Shown here in pieces: positions 22,765 to 33,135 of a DNA stretch of 64,000 nt; positions within the stretch are counted from its first letter, which is position 1, and every line of letters starts with the position of its first letter. Under the pieces are notes generated by a model, which was not told the origin of the DNA, made no database searches, and saw only the letters and a program-made list of their open reading frames with translations. The position numbers and the translations under genes were made by a program. The DNA is from Nannobrachium achirus (Eukaryota; Chordata; Actinopteri; Myctophiformes; Myctophidae), in the NCBI GenBank assembly GCA_963921795.1, contig OY997648.1, positions 52,501 to 116,500 on the forward strand. The letters are read 5' to 3'.

Positions 22765-22882
22765 CGGTGTCTCCGCGGTCCAGCAGAGATCCTGTGGTTC
22801 CTCCAGCAGACCACTGAGACACTCCAGTATCTCTGCTGCTGCCAGGTTGATCTGTCCAGTAGGATCCACTGTCCCTTCTTTA
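22765..22882 (-). pseudogene. Exon of an unrecognised protein
   Basis: Acceptor TGTGTGGCAG/TAAAG, where the tract before the AG is a (TG)n microsatellite, and donor ACACCG/GTAAGC. The plausible frame reads KEGTVDPTGQINLAAAEILE, then CLSGLLEEPQDLCWTAETP, an alpha-helical, HEAT-like look. It ends in phase 0 while the next block at 22429 needs two bases carried over, so the two do not join as they stand. Confidence 0.5.
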
Positions 22883-22885
22883 CTG

Positions 22886-22888
<3 letters not shown>

Positions 22889-22951
<63 letters not shown>
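22889..22951. repeat. (CA)n microsatellite at a splice acceptor
   Basis: On the transcript strand it is (TG)n occupying the place of the polypyrimidine tract of the exon at 22765. Confidence 0.95.
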
Positions 22952-22954
<3 letters not shown>

Positions 22955-22999
22955 GACTGACAACTTAAGCGCTACAGCATGTTATACTTTGCCTCGTAC

Positions 23000-24450
23000 A
23001 GTAATGTTCAGTTTACTGTAAGACCCCTCGCTACGCGTCGAGGGCACACAGAGACATCAAAGAGTTTGACATGTTGGCACGTTGTGGGTATAAAATGAGT
23101 TCATGACATTTCTGAGGATCTGTAGTTCATGACATGTATTGACTGAACTTCAAGCTTTGGTCCGATGGTAAATAAATAGTCTATAAACAAAATCCAGCAT
23201 AAATAAATACAGCAAATCTCTACATGTGCTTAATGACAGGAAGGAATGCATTCATTGACCGGAGCATGTTTAGAATCAATGTGCATTTGTTGGATCAGTG
23301 CTAAAAGCTAAGAGCCAGGACCATCTGTGGGGTTTGTTTACCGTAATGTGATTTCAAATCAATGCCCATGTTTATTCAATCCAGCAGCAGGGGGTCTATC
23401 AGTGGATCTAAAGGTGACACAGCCTATTAATAAGCAGGAGGTGAAAGGGGATGACAGTAAGGAGGGCTACTGACACCAGACGAGGCACTGTGCTCCGGAC
23501 CTCTTCACTGAAATCACCACTTGCACAGTAGTGGCCCCTACCGATCACACCTGAGTTGATGGGGTCCATAGTGTTAAGACTTGAGACTTAGGCATCTTGT
23601 TGCCAAAGGTAACATTTTTAAGTTTGTTTTAATCAACCAGTCATCCTAGCTTGTAGATTACTAATGTTAGTAGAGACTACTAGAGTAGAATAGGTTACTG
23701 CTTGTGTTACCTCTAAATGGGTGCAATCGGAATGTCCTGTAGATTAAACAAGCAACTACAACTAGTGTACTATTGTCCTGCTAGTACTATTGTACTGTTA
23801 TCCACCAGCTAAATGACTGACTGTGTATTATGTTACTAACTCAACATGTTATGGACAGCTTCAATATACTGTAGCGCACGAATGATAGTACATAATTAAG
23901 AACAATTCTACAGTCTCCAATAAAGAATCTTGCTACTATAGGGGGCCAATCAGGTGGAGTTAGCTGGTTTGGCAGAAAGTGTAGAGTTAGAAGGTTTTGT
24001 CCCAAGCACTTTTTACTACTTTCCATTGGTTCAACATTATTTTAACCAACACTCAGATGTAAAGGGTGTTCAATAGCACTGATTTATGCAAAAAAAGAAA
24101 TCTAAAACCTCAAAAATGTAGTTAAGAGGTTTTGGCCAGACAGTGACGATATGGAAATTGCTTAAAATTTTAAATTTTAAAAAGGATTGCTGCTACACAA
24201 CATTCCAAAATGCTATATAATTTCCCCACTGACTACTACTCAGGCATACAGTATGCACAAATGCGGATCAGTAAAATCAATAGCATGACAGAGGTATGGC
24301 TGGGTGTGTACTAAGTGAACAGATTAAAAGAATGCAATCGATACACTACTACTTAAAAGCCCACTGAATGCTCCACTACTCTGCTTCCACTTCTAGAAGA
24401 AGGGAATGCAGAACAGAGGAAGAAACAGGAATGGTATACACATGCAATGT
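23000..24450. other. Gap without a recognised gene
   Basis: AT-rich, unique-looking sequence with no exon I can support. CCTCGCTACGCGTCGAGG at 23026 is a short hairpin. Confidence 0.4.
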
Positions 24451-24456
24451 GATAGT

Positions 24457-24458
24457 GA

Positions 24459-24505
<47 letters not shown>
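24457..24505. repeat. (TG)n then (CGTG)n microsatellite
   Basis: TG units changing into about nine GTGC units. Confidence 0.9.
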
Positions 24506-24539
24506 GTAACTGTAGCAGGGCGTCAATGAAGCATTAGAC

Positions 24540-24956
24540 CAGGGGTGGGCAACTTTGATGGAGAGGGCCACTACATTTTCACACTCACTCCAGAGGTGAA
24601 CAATGCATATACATAGCAAAAATAACCGATCTACAAGCTCAAAACGCGTCGCCCTGAGCTTGTAGATCTGCTATTTTTAAATTTTCTTCTTTTGTTTTAA
24701 AATTTCAAATGTATTTATATATTCTTATGTTAACTTTATGAAACAAATACATTTGACAAAAAAATACTAACATTTTAATACAAGTCATTAAGCTACTAAT
24801 ATGGACTGAAGTAATTAAAGCTGGTCATTTTTCCATGTTTGGAATTGTAACAGCTGAAATCAATAATATATCAGTATTCCAATATTAACCTGTGGGCCAC
24901 ATTAAGTGAAGGTGGGGGCCGCATGTGGCCCCCGGGCCACTAGTTGCCCATGTATG
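24540..24956 (+). mobile_element. hAT MITE with target duplication and internal palindrome
   Basis: It starts CAGGGGTGGGCAACTTTGAT and ends GGGCCACTAGTTGCCCATG with TATG. The flanks CATTAGAC (24532-24539) and CATTAGCC (24957-24964) match at 7 of 8 bases, the size of hAT target duplications. Inside are the GGGCCAC-rich segments seen again at 30.78-31.80 kb. Palindrome copy 8 is part of it. Confidence 0.8.
24617..24679. repeat. Palindrome family copy 8 (complete, inside hAT MITE)
   Basis: CAAAAATAACCGATCTACAA and TTGTAGATCTGCTATTTTTA around AAACGCGTCGCCC. It sits at the same place in the MITE as copy 16 does in the element at 31.8 kb, so these two probably moved with the host MITE. Confidence 0.85.
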
Positions 24957-25533
24957 CATTAGCCAGTGCTAGTAAGGTCTCAGATGGGAGATACCAACCC
25001 TGAAATCCTTATCATTAAAACCAGAGAGAAACTTTGAAGGATGTTCACTTCAGATAAGGAACAGTGATGTGCAGTTGAACTAGTGCCAAGCTTTGTACAT
25101 TTCTTCCCACAACACTGGTTAGGCTACTGAATCTAATAAATACAGTAACACAGATTTATAGCAAGGTGTGTTTTGATAGTTTAGAGACTAAGGTTCAGGT
25201 GAATTTGTCTATAAAAATGGATATGTATAGGTTGACTCAGTCACTCTGAGGGAACGCGGACATTATTTGTTGGCCGGCGGATCTCGCCGCGTCCTCCGAC
25301 GTCTCAAAATGACGCAGAGGGGTACATGACTCCTGCTGCTGTCTGCTTTGTGTAAATGAGGAAGTGATCCGCGGTGGAAAACGACTGATAAATCATAGTG
25401 ATTTTATCATTATAATGGATAAGCCTAAACAAACCAGTTCACATGAACAATACTGATGTAAAATAAGATATCTGAACGGATACATTTATTTATACAATTA
25501 AAATGTCATGAGCCAGCACAGTTATAGGGGGGT

Positions 25534-25592
25534 TTGCCCAGACTTCTTTTTCTTCCCATCACCAAAAGAAGTCTGGGTTTCCGAGGCTACAC
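25534..25592. repeat. Hairpin repeat shared with 41.35 kb
   Basis: CCAGACTTCTTTTTCTTCCC faces AAAAGAAGTCTGGGTTTCCG, followed by AGGCTACACC. A copy with the same loop context is at 41352-41408. Confidence 0.7.
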
Positions 25593-25667
25593 CTCAGTTC
25601 ACTGTCTAAGCCAGTCCTTTGTCTAAGCCAGTCCTTCTGAATAATGTTCATGTCATGTCAAGGCCAA

Positions 25668-25697
25668 ATTGTGAGTGTGTAGATTGGCTATTTTCAA
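25668..25697. repeat. Palindrome family copy 9 (one arm, diverged)
   Basis: ATTGTGAGTGTGTAGATTGG and CTATTTTCAA. Right arm only. Confidence 0.65.
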
Positions 25698-25861
25698 TTA
25701 TCCTGAAAAAGTAGTTCTTAAGTGTTAAACTGTTCCTCATAAATGCCCAGAGCTATGAGCCAGCCATAGCTTGTCTTATAAAGTATAAACTAGGCTTTTT
25801 AGGAGCAGCACAGTCCCGAGGGGATGCTAGCAGGGCTTTTAATAATGTTGGTCTTGTTTAC

Positions 25862-26004
25862 CTTTCCTTGCTTGGCTATAGTCTGAATGAGGAAGTCTGT
25901 CCTGACGTTGTCCACATTGGGGACGAGGATGGAGCCATATTCTGGAGTGGAGTCAGATGGGTAAATATACTCCTCAACTCTGGTGCTCCAATGGACCCAC
26001 TGAC
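25862..26004 (-). pseudogene. Axonemal dynein heavy chain (DNAH5/8-like) exon, AAA2-AAA3 junction
   Basis: Outer-arm dynein heavy chains are the ATP-driven motors of cilia. The exon has acceptor CCCCACAACAG/GTCAGTGG and donor CAAGGAAAG/GTAAAC. It encodes [20 protein letters not shown], then [20 protein letters not shown] and TIAKQGK, the conserved lead-in to the AAA3 P-loop. The next exon should start AVLLIGEQGTAKT-like, but nothing of the kind follows on this strand before unrelated exons at 22.9 kb. All 47 codons are open. It is called a pseudogene because the neighbour at 26738 is broken and the gene ends here. Confidence 0.85.
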
Positions 26005-26737
26005 CTGTTGTGGGGAAACACATCTGCAGTATTATGGAATAATATGGGAGAGAAAATACAGGACAAAATAGAAGATAGACTGGAGATGTGGATATTTTGA
26101 AAATGAGATACCAGTCATGGGTCACACTTCCTTTGACAAATAATGTTGTGCAAAGACACACAAAGTAAAGAAAACACTACATTGCAGTGCACGCAACATC
26201 CACACAAATGAAAACCTGCAAATAAGCCTACATTAGCGATCAAATAAACTTTTGAAAGGATATTACTGAGTGTCTTTTCAAGACACAACATGTCCTTGCC
26301 AGTTGTTTTGTTCAATCAACATCCTGGGTATGTGCAAGATTCTACAAACTGACTTTTTAAATGACAAGACAGTCTTGGCCTTGAGGCCTTTAAGGCACAT
26401 CCGAGCTGCGAGGAAGTGCCTGTGCTGAGCAGCCAAAGCTGTTGCATACGTATAATACCCCTAGGGGTAACTCACCAGCACAACAACATGCATGGCATCT
26501 TTTGCAGGACAGAACTAGTATGTTATGCATATTCAAATCAAATGTCGATGAGCACTTTGTCCACATTGGCAAGCTGTGACGGATGGAATAGGTCATCAAA
26601 TGAACCAAAACACACATATATGGACAACAAAATGTGTCTAAGTTACAGTACTATACCGTTGAAAACAAACTTCATTGCACTATACCACAAAAAGCACTGT
26701 ATCCTAAAAAGGGGTCAGTAACCCTTGTTATGCTTAC

Positions 26738-26867
26738 CATCTGCAGTGACGTGGTAGTCAAACATTCAGGTGGGATATCAGGTAGGTCCAGAACTATCCT
26801 GTCATGGGCTCTGATATCTGGAGCTCCAACGCTCCACGTGCTCCCTGGATATTTCCACGCCCTGCTC
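26738..26867 (-). pseudogene. Axonemal dynein heavy chain exon, internally deleted and frame-shifted
   Basis: Acceptor TTGTACAG/GAGCAGG and donor GCAGATG/GTAAGC. Three frames in turn carry dynein sequence: first EQGVEISREHVER, then VGAPDIRAHDRIVLDLPDIP, then MFDYHVTADG, whose last G codon joins in phase to QWVHW of the next exon. In DNAH5/8 relatives EVS.EHLE.LFVFAL.WS.GALLEL precedes the LDLP.IP segment, so a block encoding the hydrophobic LFVFALLWS-like helix is missing, besides at least two frame changes. This is degeneration, not one sequencing slip. Confidence 0.8.
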
Positions 26868-27267
26868 CTGTACAATAGGAGCAACATAACAGTTCAATTA
26901 TGGCAGAAGATAACGCAGTTAAACAGCCATAAGCACAGTGCTCCACAAAAACACAGGCCTGGGTATTTCCCTGGATATTTATTTTCCTGTAGTAATGCTA
27001 CACAGCAATTCTTCAAGTGTATTCATAATTGACATTTACCCTAACCCTAACACAGCAATATGTATGTTGGTGTTTGGCACACACGTGGGCTCAGTGTGTG
27101 TGCACATGCGCATGTACTGTATCCATAAAAGTGGGTGTTCAAATGTGCTGTCAAAGCAACTGTATCTCTAGCTGCTTGTTGCCTTTTAAAAAGATAATTC
27201 ACAGTTGCAAAGGGATTTGGCTCAACGAACCAGTATAGCAAACTAGTAAGACACCTCAGGGTGACAT

Positions 27268-27318
27268 GCGACCTCGTGGTGCGAGGTGTTGTGTGCTTGT
27301 AGATCTGCTGTTTTCACT
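27268..27318. repeat. Palindrome family copy 10 (right arm and core)
   Basis: CGACCTCGTGGTGCGAGGTG, then TTGTGTGCTTGTAGATCTGC and TGTTTTCACTA. Closest to copy 18 (GTGTGCTTG, GTTTTCACTA). Confidence 0.8.
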
Positions 27319-27723
27319 ACTTTTGTGCGACGGCCTTGTATGATGAAGCAGGGCTTTACTTTGCAAAAGAACGTACACATTTGAAACTTGGAGATACAAG
27401 GTTTCCACCCGTCAATGAGGAAATAGTGATAGTGAAAAGGATTAGAATTACGGTGGAGGTGAGGCAGGATCTGTACCGTACTATAGATCTCCAGACTGGA
27501 GGCGCTGAAGCACAGAGCGAGTGTTTTGATTTGTGTGCATATTACAGCCGCTGAATAATTAATCATTTGACTATAAACCCAGGGGTGTCGCACCAAATTC
27601 TGGGCCCTGGGTACAAGGATTCACTGCGACATTCACCCCATGAATGTCCTTCATAGAGGGAGGGGGTTTAACCCATTTAGACTGGGAACGCATTGTTACG
27701 CATCATTTTGAGCTTTAACTATT

Positions 27724-27769
27724 GAAAAATAGCAGATGTACAAGCTCACAGCGTGGCACGCTGCGAAAA
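27724..27769. repeat. Palindrome family copy 11 (left arm and core)
   Basis: GAAAAATAGCAGATGTACAA then GCTCACAGCGTGGCACGCTG. The right arm is cut after the core. Confidence 0.75.
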
Positions 27770-27870
27770 TATTTAGTTCCAGCTTCCAGGGACCCCCCAG
27801 AAGCGAGTACAAATGTTTGCTTAAAAAATACATATTTTCAAAGATTTGCACACATTTTCATGAGTTGTAA

Positions 27871-27969
27871 AACATAGCTGATCTACAAGTGCAGATACAC
27901 AAGCAGATACACAAGCTCATAGCGCTGCACTCGGTACCGCGCTGTGAGCTTGTGTATCTGCTATTTTTT
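27871..27969. repeat. Palindrome family copy 12 (complete, with arm duplication)
   Basis: AACATAGCTGATCTACAAGT then GCAGATACACAAGCAGATAC and GCGCTGCACTCGGTACCGCG, ending GAGCTTGTGTATCTGCTATT. Part of the left arm (GCAGATACACAA) is doubled. Confidence 0.8.
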
Positions 27970-28065
27970 GATAGTTAAAGTATAAAATAGTTAAGGCCCC
28001 TCCACCTTGGGCCCTAGTAACTCAGTCCCACTTTCCCCCCTCCCTTGTTACGCCCCTGTATATAC

Positions 28066-28307
28066 CTCCAGTATGGGGCTCCAGTTGAGCACGGAGGAGA
28101 TCATGAACACCATGCCGTTGTGTGAAACGGTGGCGGGCGAGGCGTTGTCGATGTTGTACGGTTGGAACACCACCTTACAGTTGGGAGCCATGGGTATGCG
28201 GTCTGCGTTGGCCAGCGTCAGCGTTCTGTTGTCGTCCAACACAGAGTTCAGATTCTCCATCCATATGGAGTCTACTGGGCCATCTAGGACTATCCAGATG
28301 TGTTCTC
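28066..28307 (-). pseudogene. Axonemal dynein heavy chain (DNAH5/8-like) exon, AAA2 Walker B
   Basis: Acceptor CTCTCTTAG/GAGAACA and donor ATACTGGAG/GTATAT. The exon reads [60 protein letters not shown], then [29 protein letters not shown] is the AAA2 Walker B strand and the [14 protein letters not shown] part follows as in outer-arm chains. Residue H in VSHNGM replaces an arginine that is nearly invariant in dyneins (VSR.GM). The frame is open over 80 codons, yet the following exon is broken and the exon that should lie between them was not found. Confidence 0.85.
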
Positions 28308-28447
28308 CTAAGAGAGGAGTAACGAAAAGAAATGTGGCATTTAAATTATAGAAAGGGCAACATGTGGTCCGAAGTGACAGTTTGATGCTATAAGAATCTT
28401 GGATACTGCATGACAAGTGGCCAAGGTGAAGATGGACAGTACTTAGC

Positions 28448-28660
28448 TACAGTGGTGGAAAGTAAATAAGTATGTTTACTTAAGTACTGCACAATTTTGA
28501 GGTATTTGTACTTTACTTGAGTATTTCCAATTTCCAATACCTATCCTTCTATTGCACTACATCTTGGATCCAAATATTGTACTTTTACTCCACAACATTT
28601 ATTTGATAAAAGTTACTTTGCAGATATAAATTATAAAACATACATAAACCACATTAGCCC
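28448..28660 (+). mobile_element. Teleost AGTGGTGGAAAGTAA repeat, left part
   Basis: CAGTGGTGGAAAGTAAATAA, GTACTTTACTTGAGTATTTC and ATTGTACTTTTACTCCACAA are hallmarks of a repeat abundant across teleost genomes. Its other end (AGTACCAAAAGTAAAAGTAC, then GTAAATGTACTGAGTTACTT) is seen at 31.4 and 31.8 kb. Confidence 0.75.
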
Positions 28661-28680
28661 TGTTTTATACTGTGGCTATT

Positions 28681-28712
28681 TGAAAATAGCCGATCTCCAA
28701 GCTCACAACGTG
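28681..28712. repeat. Palindrome family copy 13 (left arm)
   Basis: TGAAAATAGCCGATCTCCAA then GCTCACAACGTGATGG. It follows the teleost repeat at once. Confidence 0.75.
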
Positions 28713-28719
28713 ATGGAAA

Positions 28720-29520
28720 CGTAGAAGGAAACAAGACTTAAATGCCCTGCTAGCCACTGCTGGCCACTAGAGGCCCTTCTGCTCCTTACACCCAACTGGA
28801 ACTTTTGGCCTGAAGGTGGCGCACGGCATCACTCAAAACTTTAGCAAACCCTGCTAGCGGCTGACTGAGTAAGAATATATAAATATTACTTTGACAGGGG
28901 CTGAAAGCTGATGACAGCAGCAGCATTGCTAGTTAATGAGATGATTAACTTAACACTTCGAAATAGAATGGCTTGTTGGTAGATTAGCCGGGAAATTTGT
29001 ATTATTATATTATGATCTGAACCGCATTCATTTTACAAGACCCATCAGCGCAATATCATGTAATCTCCATCCCCCCATCCCCATCGCGGTCCCCCGTTGT
29101 AATCTCACCACAGTCACCAGCGAAATGGCTCAATCTACATTGGCATAGAGTGGCGGTTTTGACCGAGGCATCTTCTCCCTGTGCGTTTCGCGTGCGCGAT
29201 CCGTGCACGTAAATGTGGGCACATATAATCCAAGTATGACTGAACAGTCGATGTGAACATTTTCGCTAGCTTAGCCCCTAGCACTCCAGCTATGCTAATG
29301 CTATCGTCTAAACAGAAAATGGATTGGAGCTGGGAAGCTTTAGCAGGGAAAGGACTCAACATCACTTTCGGTTCATGTCAGAGCAGCCATGCGCTATCGA
29401 TGGACGAGCGGTGACTAGAGAAGGTTAGACGATCGACGATTTTCTGATAAAAATCATTTATTTAGTTTTTAATAACCCAGTACGGTAAATTACGGTCTGG
29501 CTGAGACTCCTTGGTCAGAT
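28720..29520. other. Gap without a recognised gene
   Basis: No convincing exon. A 76-codon open frame on the minus strand (29135-29365) has no family resemblance. GGGGTAGGGTTAGGGTTAGG at 29528 is a short telomere-like run. Confidence 0.4.
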
Positions 29521-29549
29521 GTCCGGTAGGGGTAGGGTTAGGGTTAGGA

Positions 29550-29755
29550 TATTCCGGTTTTAATATGGGCATCTCCATCACGGCTGTAAAAGATGTCCGG
29601 TATATTCTGGTTTTAATATGGGCATCTCCATCACGGCTGTAAAAGATGTCCGGTATATTCTGGTTTTAATATGGGCATCTCCATCACGGCTGTAAAAGAT
29701 GTCCGGTATATTCCGGTTTTAATATGGGCATCTCCATCACGGCTGTAAAAGAGTT
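29550..29755. repeat. 53-bp tandem repeat, 4 units
   Basis: The unit contains GGTTTTAATATGGGCATCTC, CATCACGGCTGTAAAAGATG and TCCGGTATATTC. The last unit is cut by the TTAA MITE at 29754. Confidence 0.92.
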
Positions 29756-29757
29756 AA

Positions 29758-30429
29758 AGGACAACTCCGCCCTAAATCACTTCTAGGCTCATTTTCCTAC
29801 TTATATTGATCCATAATGACTGTCCATGAGGTCTATTAGGCACAAATGCCCCTGTTGTCCAGTTTCCCCAGCAGAACCCAGCAGCTCTCATAGCATAGAG
29901 TGGAGCCTATAAGCCTATCGCTTTTACACTATTTGTTGTGGTCAAAAGTGTTTTTATTTTTCATGAATGTGGTACTAGTTGTCATTACAAACACATCCAT
30001 GCCATCATTGTCCCACACAAGCCATCACACTCTACTAAACAGATGTTATGCTTTTATGTGTTTTGCCAAGTCCCGGAAAAGATGCCCTGTGATTGGCCAG
30101 TGCAGTCACTTTGATTGGCACTTGTGCCGAATGCTCACCTCAAAACATTATTTATGCGATTGTGGTGGCTTGTGTGGGACAACCAAGGCATAGATATGTT
30201 TGTAATGACAACTAGTAACACATTCATGAAAAAGAAAATCACTTTTCAACACAACAAATAGTTTTAAAGCGATAGGCTTATAGGCTCCACTCTATGCTAT
30301 GACAGCTGCGGGGTTCTGCTGGGGAAACTGGATAACAGGGGCATTTGTGCCTAATAGACCCCATGGGCAGTCTTTTGGGATCAATATAAGTAGGAAAATG
30401 AGCCTAGTGATTTAGGGCGGAGTTGACCT
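29758..30429. mobile_element. piggyBac-like MITE with TTAA target and long inverted repeats
   Basis: Flanked by TTAA on both sides (29754-29757 and 30430-30433). The termini AGGACAACTCCGCCCTAAAT and its inverse ATTTAGGGCGGAGTTGACCT open arms that stay complementary for more than 60 bp (GGCTCATTTTCCTACTTATA) and again in the interior (ATGTGGTACTAGTTGTCATT versus AATGACAACTAGTAACACAT). Almost the entire 672 bp can fold back. It has no transposase. Confidence 0.88.
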
Positions 30430-30435
30430 TTAAGT

Positions 30436-30775
30436 AGGATGTGAGGGGTCTAACTAGGGGTTTGTCATGATTCTGAATCCATTGCAAGGATTTTTTTTGC
30501 ACAAAAGACTTTCCTTGGGCTAGAAATGGCCCCACAAAAAGAGGTATGAAAGGGTACATAAAAACTCCATCATATCTCAAATGGTCACATCCGATATTCC
30601 AATTGAGTGTGGAGTAAGGGTTTAGAAAGGTCCCATTTTCACTCAAGCAGTCACATCTGATATTCCAGTTGAGTGTGAGGACAGAAGAAGGGGTAAGATT
30701 TATAGAAAGAAGCCCTCTTTTCTCCAAAGGTCACATCTGATATTCCAGTTGAGAAGGTGTGGGCGAAAGAATCTA
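30436..30775. repeat. Partial copy of the foldback element at 37.0-39.2 kb
   Basis: GGTTTGTCATGATTCTGAAT, CCATTGCAAGGATTTTTTTT and CTTTCCTTGGGCTAGAAATG match the arms at 37.5 kb. It is followed by three diverged repeats of TCACATCTGATATTCCAGTT (53-75 bp spacing). Confidence 0.65.
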
Positions 30776-31121
30776 TAGGACATACATGGGCAACTGGCGG
30801 CCCGGGGGCCACATGCGGCCCCCACCTTCACTTAATTCGGCCCGCAGGTTAATATCAGAATACTGATATATTATTGATTTGAGCTGTTACAATTCCAAAC
30901 ATGACCTGCTTTAATTCTGTCAGTCTATATTAGTAGCTTAATAATGACTAGTATAGTAGTAATAAAATGGATTTTTTTGTGTCCAATGTATTTGTATTTA
31001 GGTTCATAAAGTTAACATGATTATAAAATTAAATGTGTTTGAAATTACATCAAAATGTTACATTTCAGGTTTCCAATTCAAATTAACAACAAAATTATTC
31101 AGGATTCTAATTCAAAAGAAG

Positions 31122-31165
31122 CAAAAAATAGCCGATCTACAAGCTCAAAACTCATCGCAGCGCGA
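31122..31165. repeat. Palindrome family copy 14 (left arm and core)
   Basis: CAAAAAATAGCCGATCTACA then AGCTCAAAACTCATCGCAGC. Confidence 0.75.
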
Positions 31166-31430
31166 TACCCATCCCTAAAGATATAACAACCTCAATAATG
31201 AGAACAATGACTGTAATAGTAATCCTTATCCCTGATACTCATCTCTCTCTCTCTCTCTCTCGGTCGTCCTCAGACGAGCTTCCATCGGAGTCTCCAATCG
31301 TTCCGGTTCTCCATACACCCGGCCAGCTCCCAAGAGCTTTCAGCTCCCGCATCCTTCTTCAATGAGTAAAAGTCTGCAATTCAAAATACCAGTGTACTTA
31401 AAGTACCAAAAGTAAAAGTACAAAATGTTT

Positions 31431-31463
31431 GAAAAAATAGCTGATCTAGTAGATCTGCTATTA
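31431..31463. repeat. Palindrome family copy 15 (core deleted)
   Basis: GAAAAAATAGCTGATCTAGT then AGATCTGCTATT. Arms remain, but the central about 40 bases are gone, a typical hairpin-loop deletion. Confidence 0.75.
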
Positions 31464-31630
31464 ACCCACAGGTTAATACTGGAATACTGATTTTATGTCC
31501 AATATATTTGTATTTAAGTTCACAAAATGAACATAAGAACATGGAGACGCATTTGAAATTAAATCAAATTGTTTGTTACTTTTCAGGATTCCAATTAAAA
31601 CATAGCTAAACAAAGATTGGGATTCCAATT

Positions 31631-31704
31631 CAAAAATAGCAGATCTACAAGCTCAAAACGCATCGCACTGCGACACGTTTTGAGCTTGTAGATCGCCTAT
31701 TTTT
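31631..31704. repeat. Palindrome family copy 16 (complete, inside hAT MITE)
   Basis: CAAAAATAGCAGATCTACAA and TTGTAGATCGCCTATTTTTG around AACGCATCGCACTGCGACAC, the least disturbed core in the window. Confidence 0.88.
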
Positions 31705-31832
31705 GCTATGTTTGACTGTATATGCAATGTGGCCCTCTGGAGTGAGTGTGAAAATATACAGTAGTGGCCCTCTCCATCATCAAAGTTGTTCACCCCTGTA
31801 TTATATGAAGTCCTCCTTTAAGTAAATGTACT

Positions 31833-32172
31833 GAGTTACTTTACACCACGGTGTGACCAACCTGCTTGGATGCTGCATAATGTAATAGAAGATAATGTAC
31901 TGAGTTACTTTACACCACGGTGTGACCAACCTGCTTGGATGCTGCATAATGTAATAGAAGATAATGTACTGAGTTACTTTACACCACGGTGTGACCAACC
32001 TGCTTGGATGCTGCATAATGTAATAGAAGATAATGTACTGAGTTACTTTACACCACGGTGTGACCAACCTGCTTGGATGCTGCATAATGTAATAGAAGAT
32101 AATGTACTGAGTTACTTTACACCACGGTGTGACCAACCTGCTTGGATGCTGCATAATGTAATAGAAGATAAT
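31833..32172. repeat. 69-bp tandem repeat, 5 units
   Basis: The unit contains GTACTGAGTTACTTTACACC, ACGGTGTGACCAACCTGCTT and GGATGCTGCATAATGTAATA. Units are almost identical. The first part is the terminus of the teleost AGTGGTGGAAAGTAA repeat, so the array arose at its edge. The 23-codon period keeps frames open on both strands; it is not a gene. Confidence 0.93.
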
Positions 32173-32195
32173 GATAATACCAGTAAGACTCCCTA

Positions 32196-32915
32196 ATCGG
32201 GAGATAAGCGACCGCCAGGTCGCAGAGTGATTTTAGGGCAAAATGTGTAGGAGCAGTGTCCAACAATGTGTTTGAAAAGATCGGCCTGATGGTGGCGCTA
32301 TATGGGACAGATCCATGTTGATGACATGAGTGTAGACATACTGTGTAGCGATTTGCGTGGTTTAAGGGGCAAATCTGTAGGAGTAGTGTCCAAAAATGTG
32401 TTTTAAAAAATCGTCCTGAATGTGGCGCTAAATGGGACAGATCCATGTTGATGACATGAGTGTAGAGCAAGTGTGTACCGATTTGCATGATTTTAGGGCA
32501 AAATTTGTAGGAGCAGTGTCCATAAATGTGTTTTGCAAGAATCGGCATCATGGTGGCGCTAGAATAGGGCCATGTGAGAAATGATGGGTGTGTGCAAAAA
32601 ACCTTAGAAGGATTCAAAAAACACTAATAGAATCGGGTCAAAATTCGAATGTTCACGATTTTTCAAGAATAGCAGATCTACAAGCTCGCCGCGCTGTGAG
32701 CTTGTATATCTGCTATTTTTTAATAGTTAAAGCATAAAATAATAATACACCATAATGTGTACCATGTAGTGTGTGTGCAAAATTTGGCATGGATCGGGGC
32801 AACGGTTGCGGAGATATGAGCAGGGCAAAAGTGTGACGTGTGACATACTGACTGACTGACGGACTCACAGCTGGTCGAGGTTTTGATAGTAACTGCGACC
32901 TGACGGTCGCAATTA
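32196..32915. mobile_element. Unclassified element with GCGACC ends and internal tandem repeat
   Basis: Left end TAAGCGACCGCCAGGTCGCA and right end TAACTGCGACCTGACGGTCG are related inverted termini. Inside, a roughly 120-bp unit (GTAGGAGCAGTGTCCA, TGGTGGCGCTA, GGGACAGATCCATGTTGATG) occurs three times. Similar TGCGACCGAAGGTCGCA is at 14.25 kb. Confidence 0.55.
32664..32721. repeat. Palindrome family copy 17 (complete, short core)
   Basis: CAAGAATAGCAGATCTACAA and TTGTATATCTGCTATTTTTT around CTCGCCGCGCTGTGAG. It lies inside the element at 32196. Confidence 0.85.
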
Positions 32916-33135
32916 ACACTGTAATGAATACATATCATGGACAGATAAAGTGACACACTAGTGCAATAATACTGTCAACGCATTTCAAAGTCAGGACTCC
33001 CAAAATGATATGTAACAAATGAGCCATCATGGTTTAATTACTGTCCAGCTTTGTGTTCTTTAATAAGAAGCCTTTTTATGCCATATTTTGATGTTTTCCC
33101 GTGCATTTCTGGAGCCAGTTTAGCAAGGCCACGCC

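Larger units (their letters stand above)
30781..31798 (-). mobile_element. hAT MITE(s), interrupted
   Basis: Starts CATACATGGGCAACTGGCGG and ends AAAGTTGTTCACCCCTG, the inverse of the element at 24540. It is longer because of inserted sequence: an unclassified block with (CT)n at 31160-31380 and a piece of the teleost AGTGGTGGAAAGTAA repeat at 31381-31430. The flanking octamers do not match, so this may be two partial copies. Confidence 0.65.

Noticed and set aside
29135..29365. 76-codon minus-strand open frame
   Set aside because: No recognisable domain, no splice-site support, and the region looks repeat-derived.
29528..29550. TTAGGG repeats (also at 6801 and 41404)
   Set aside because: Two or three units only; short interstitial telomere-like runs are common and do not show a chromosome end or fusion.
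31262..31375. Possible exon in the block after the (CT)n run
   Set aside because: GC content differs from its surroundings, but no paired splice sites or protein resemblance; it is probably an inserted repeat fragment.
31801..32196. Open frames of 23-residue repeats on both strands
   Set aside because: Product of a 69-bp tandem repeat that contains the end of a MITE.
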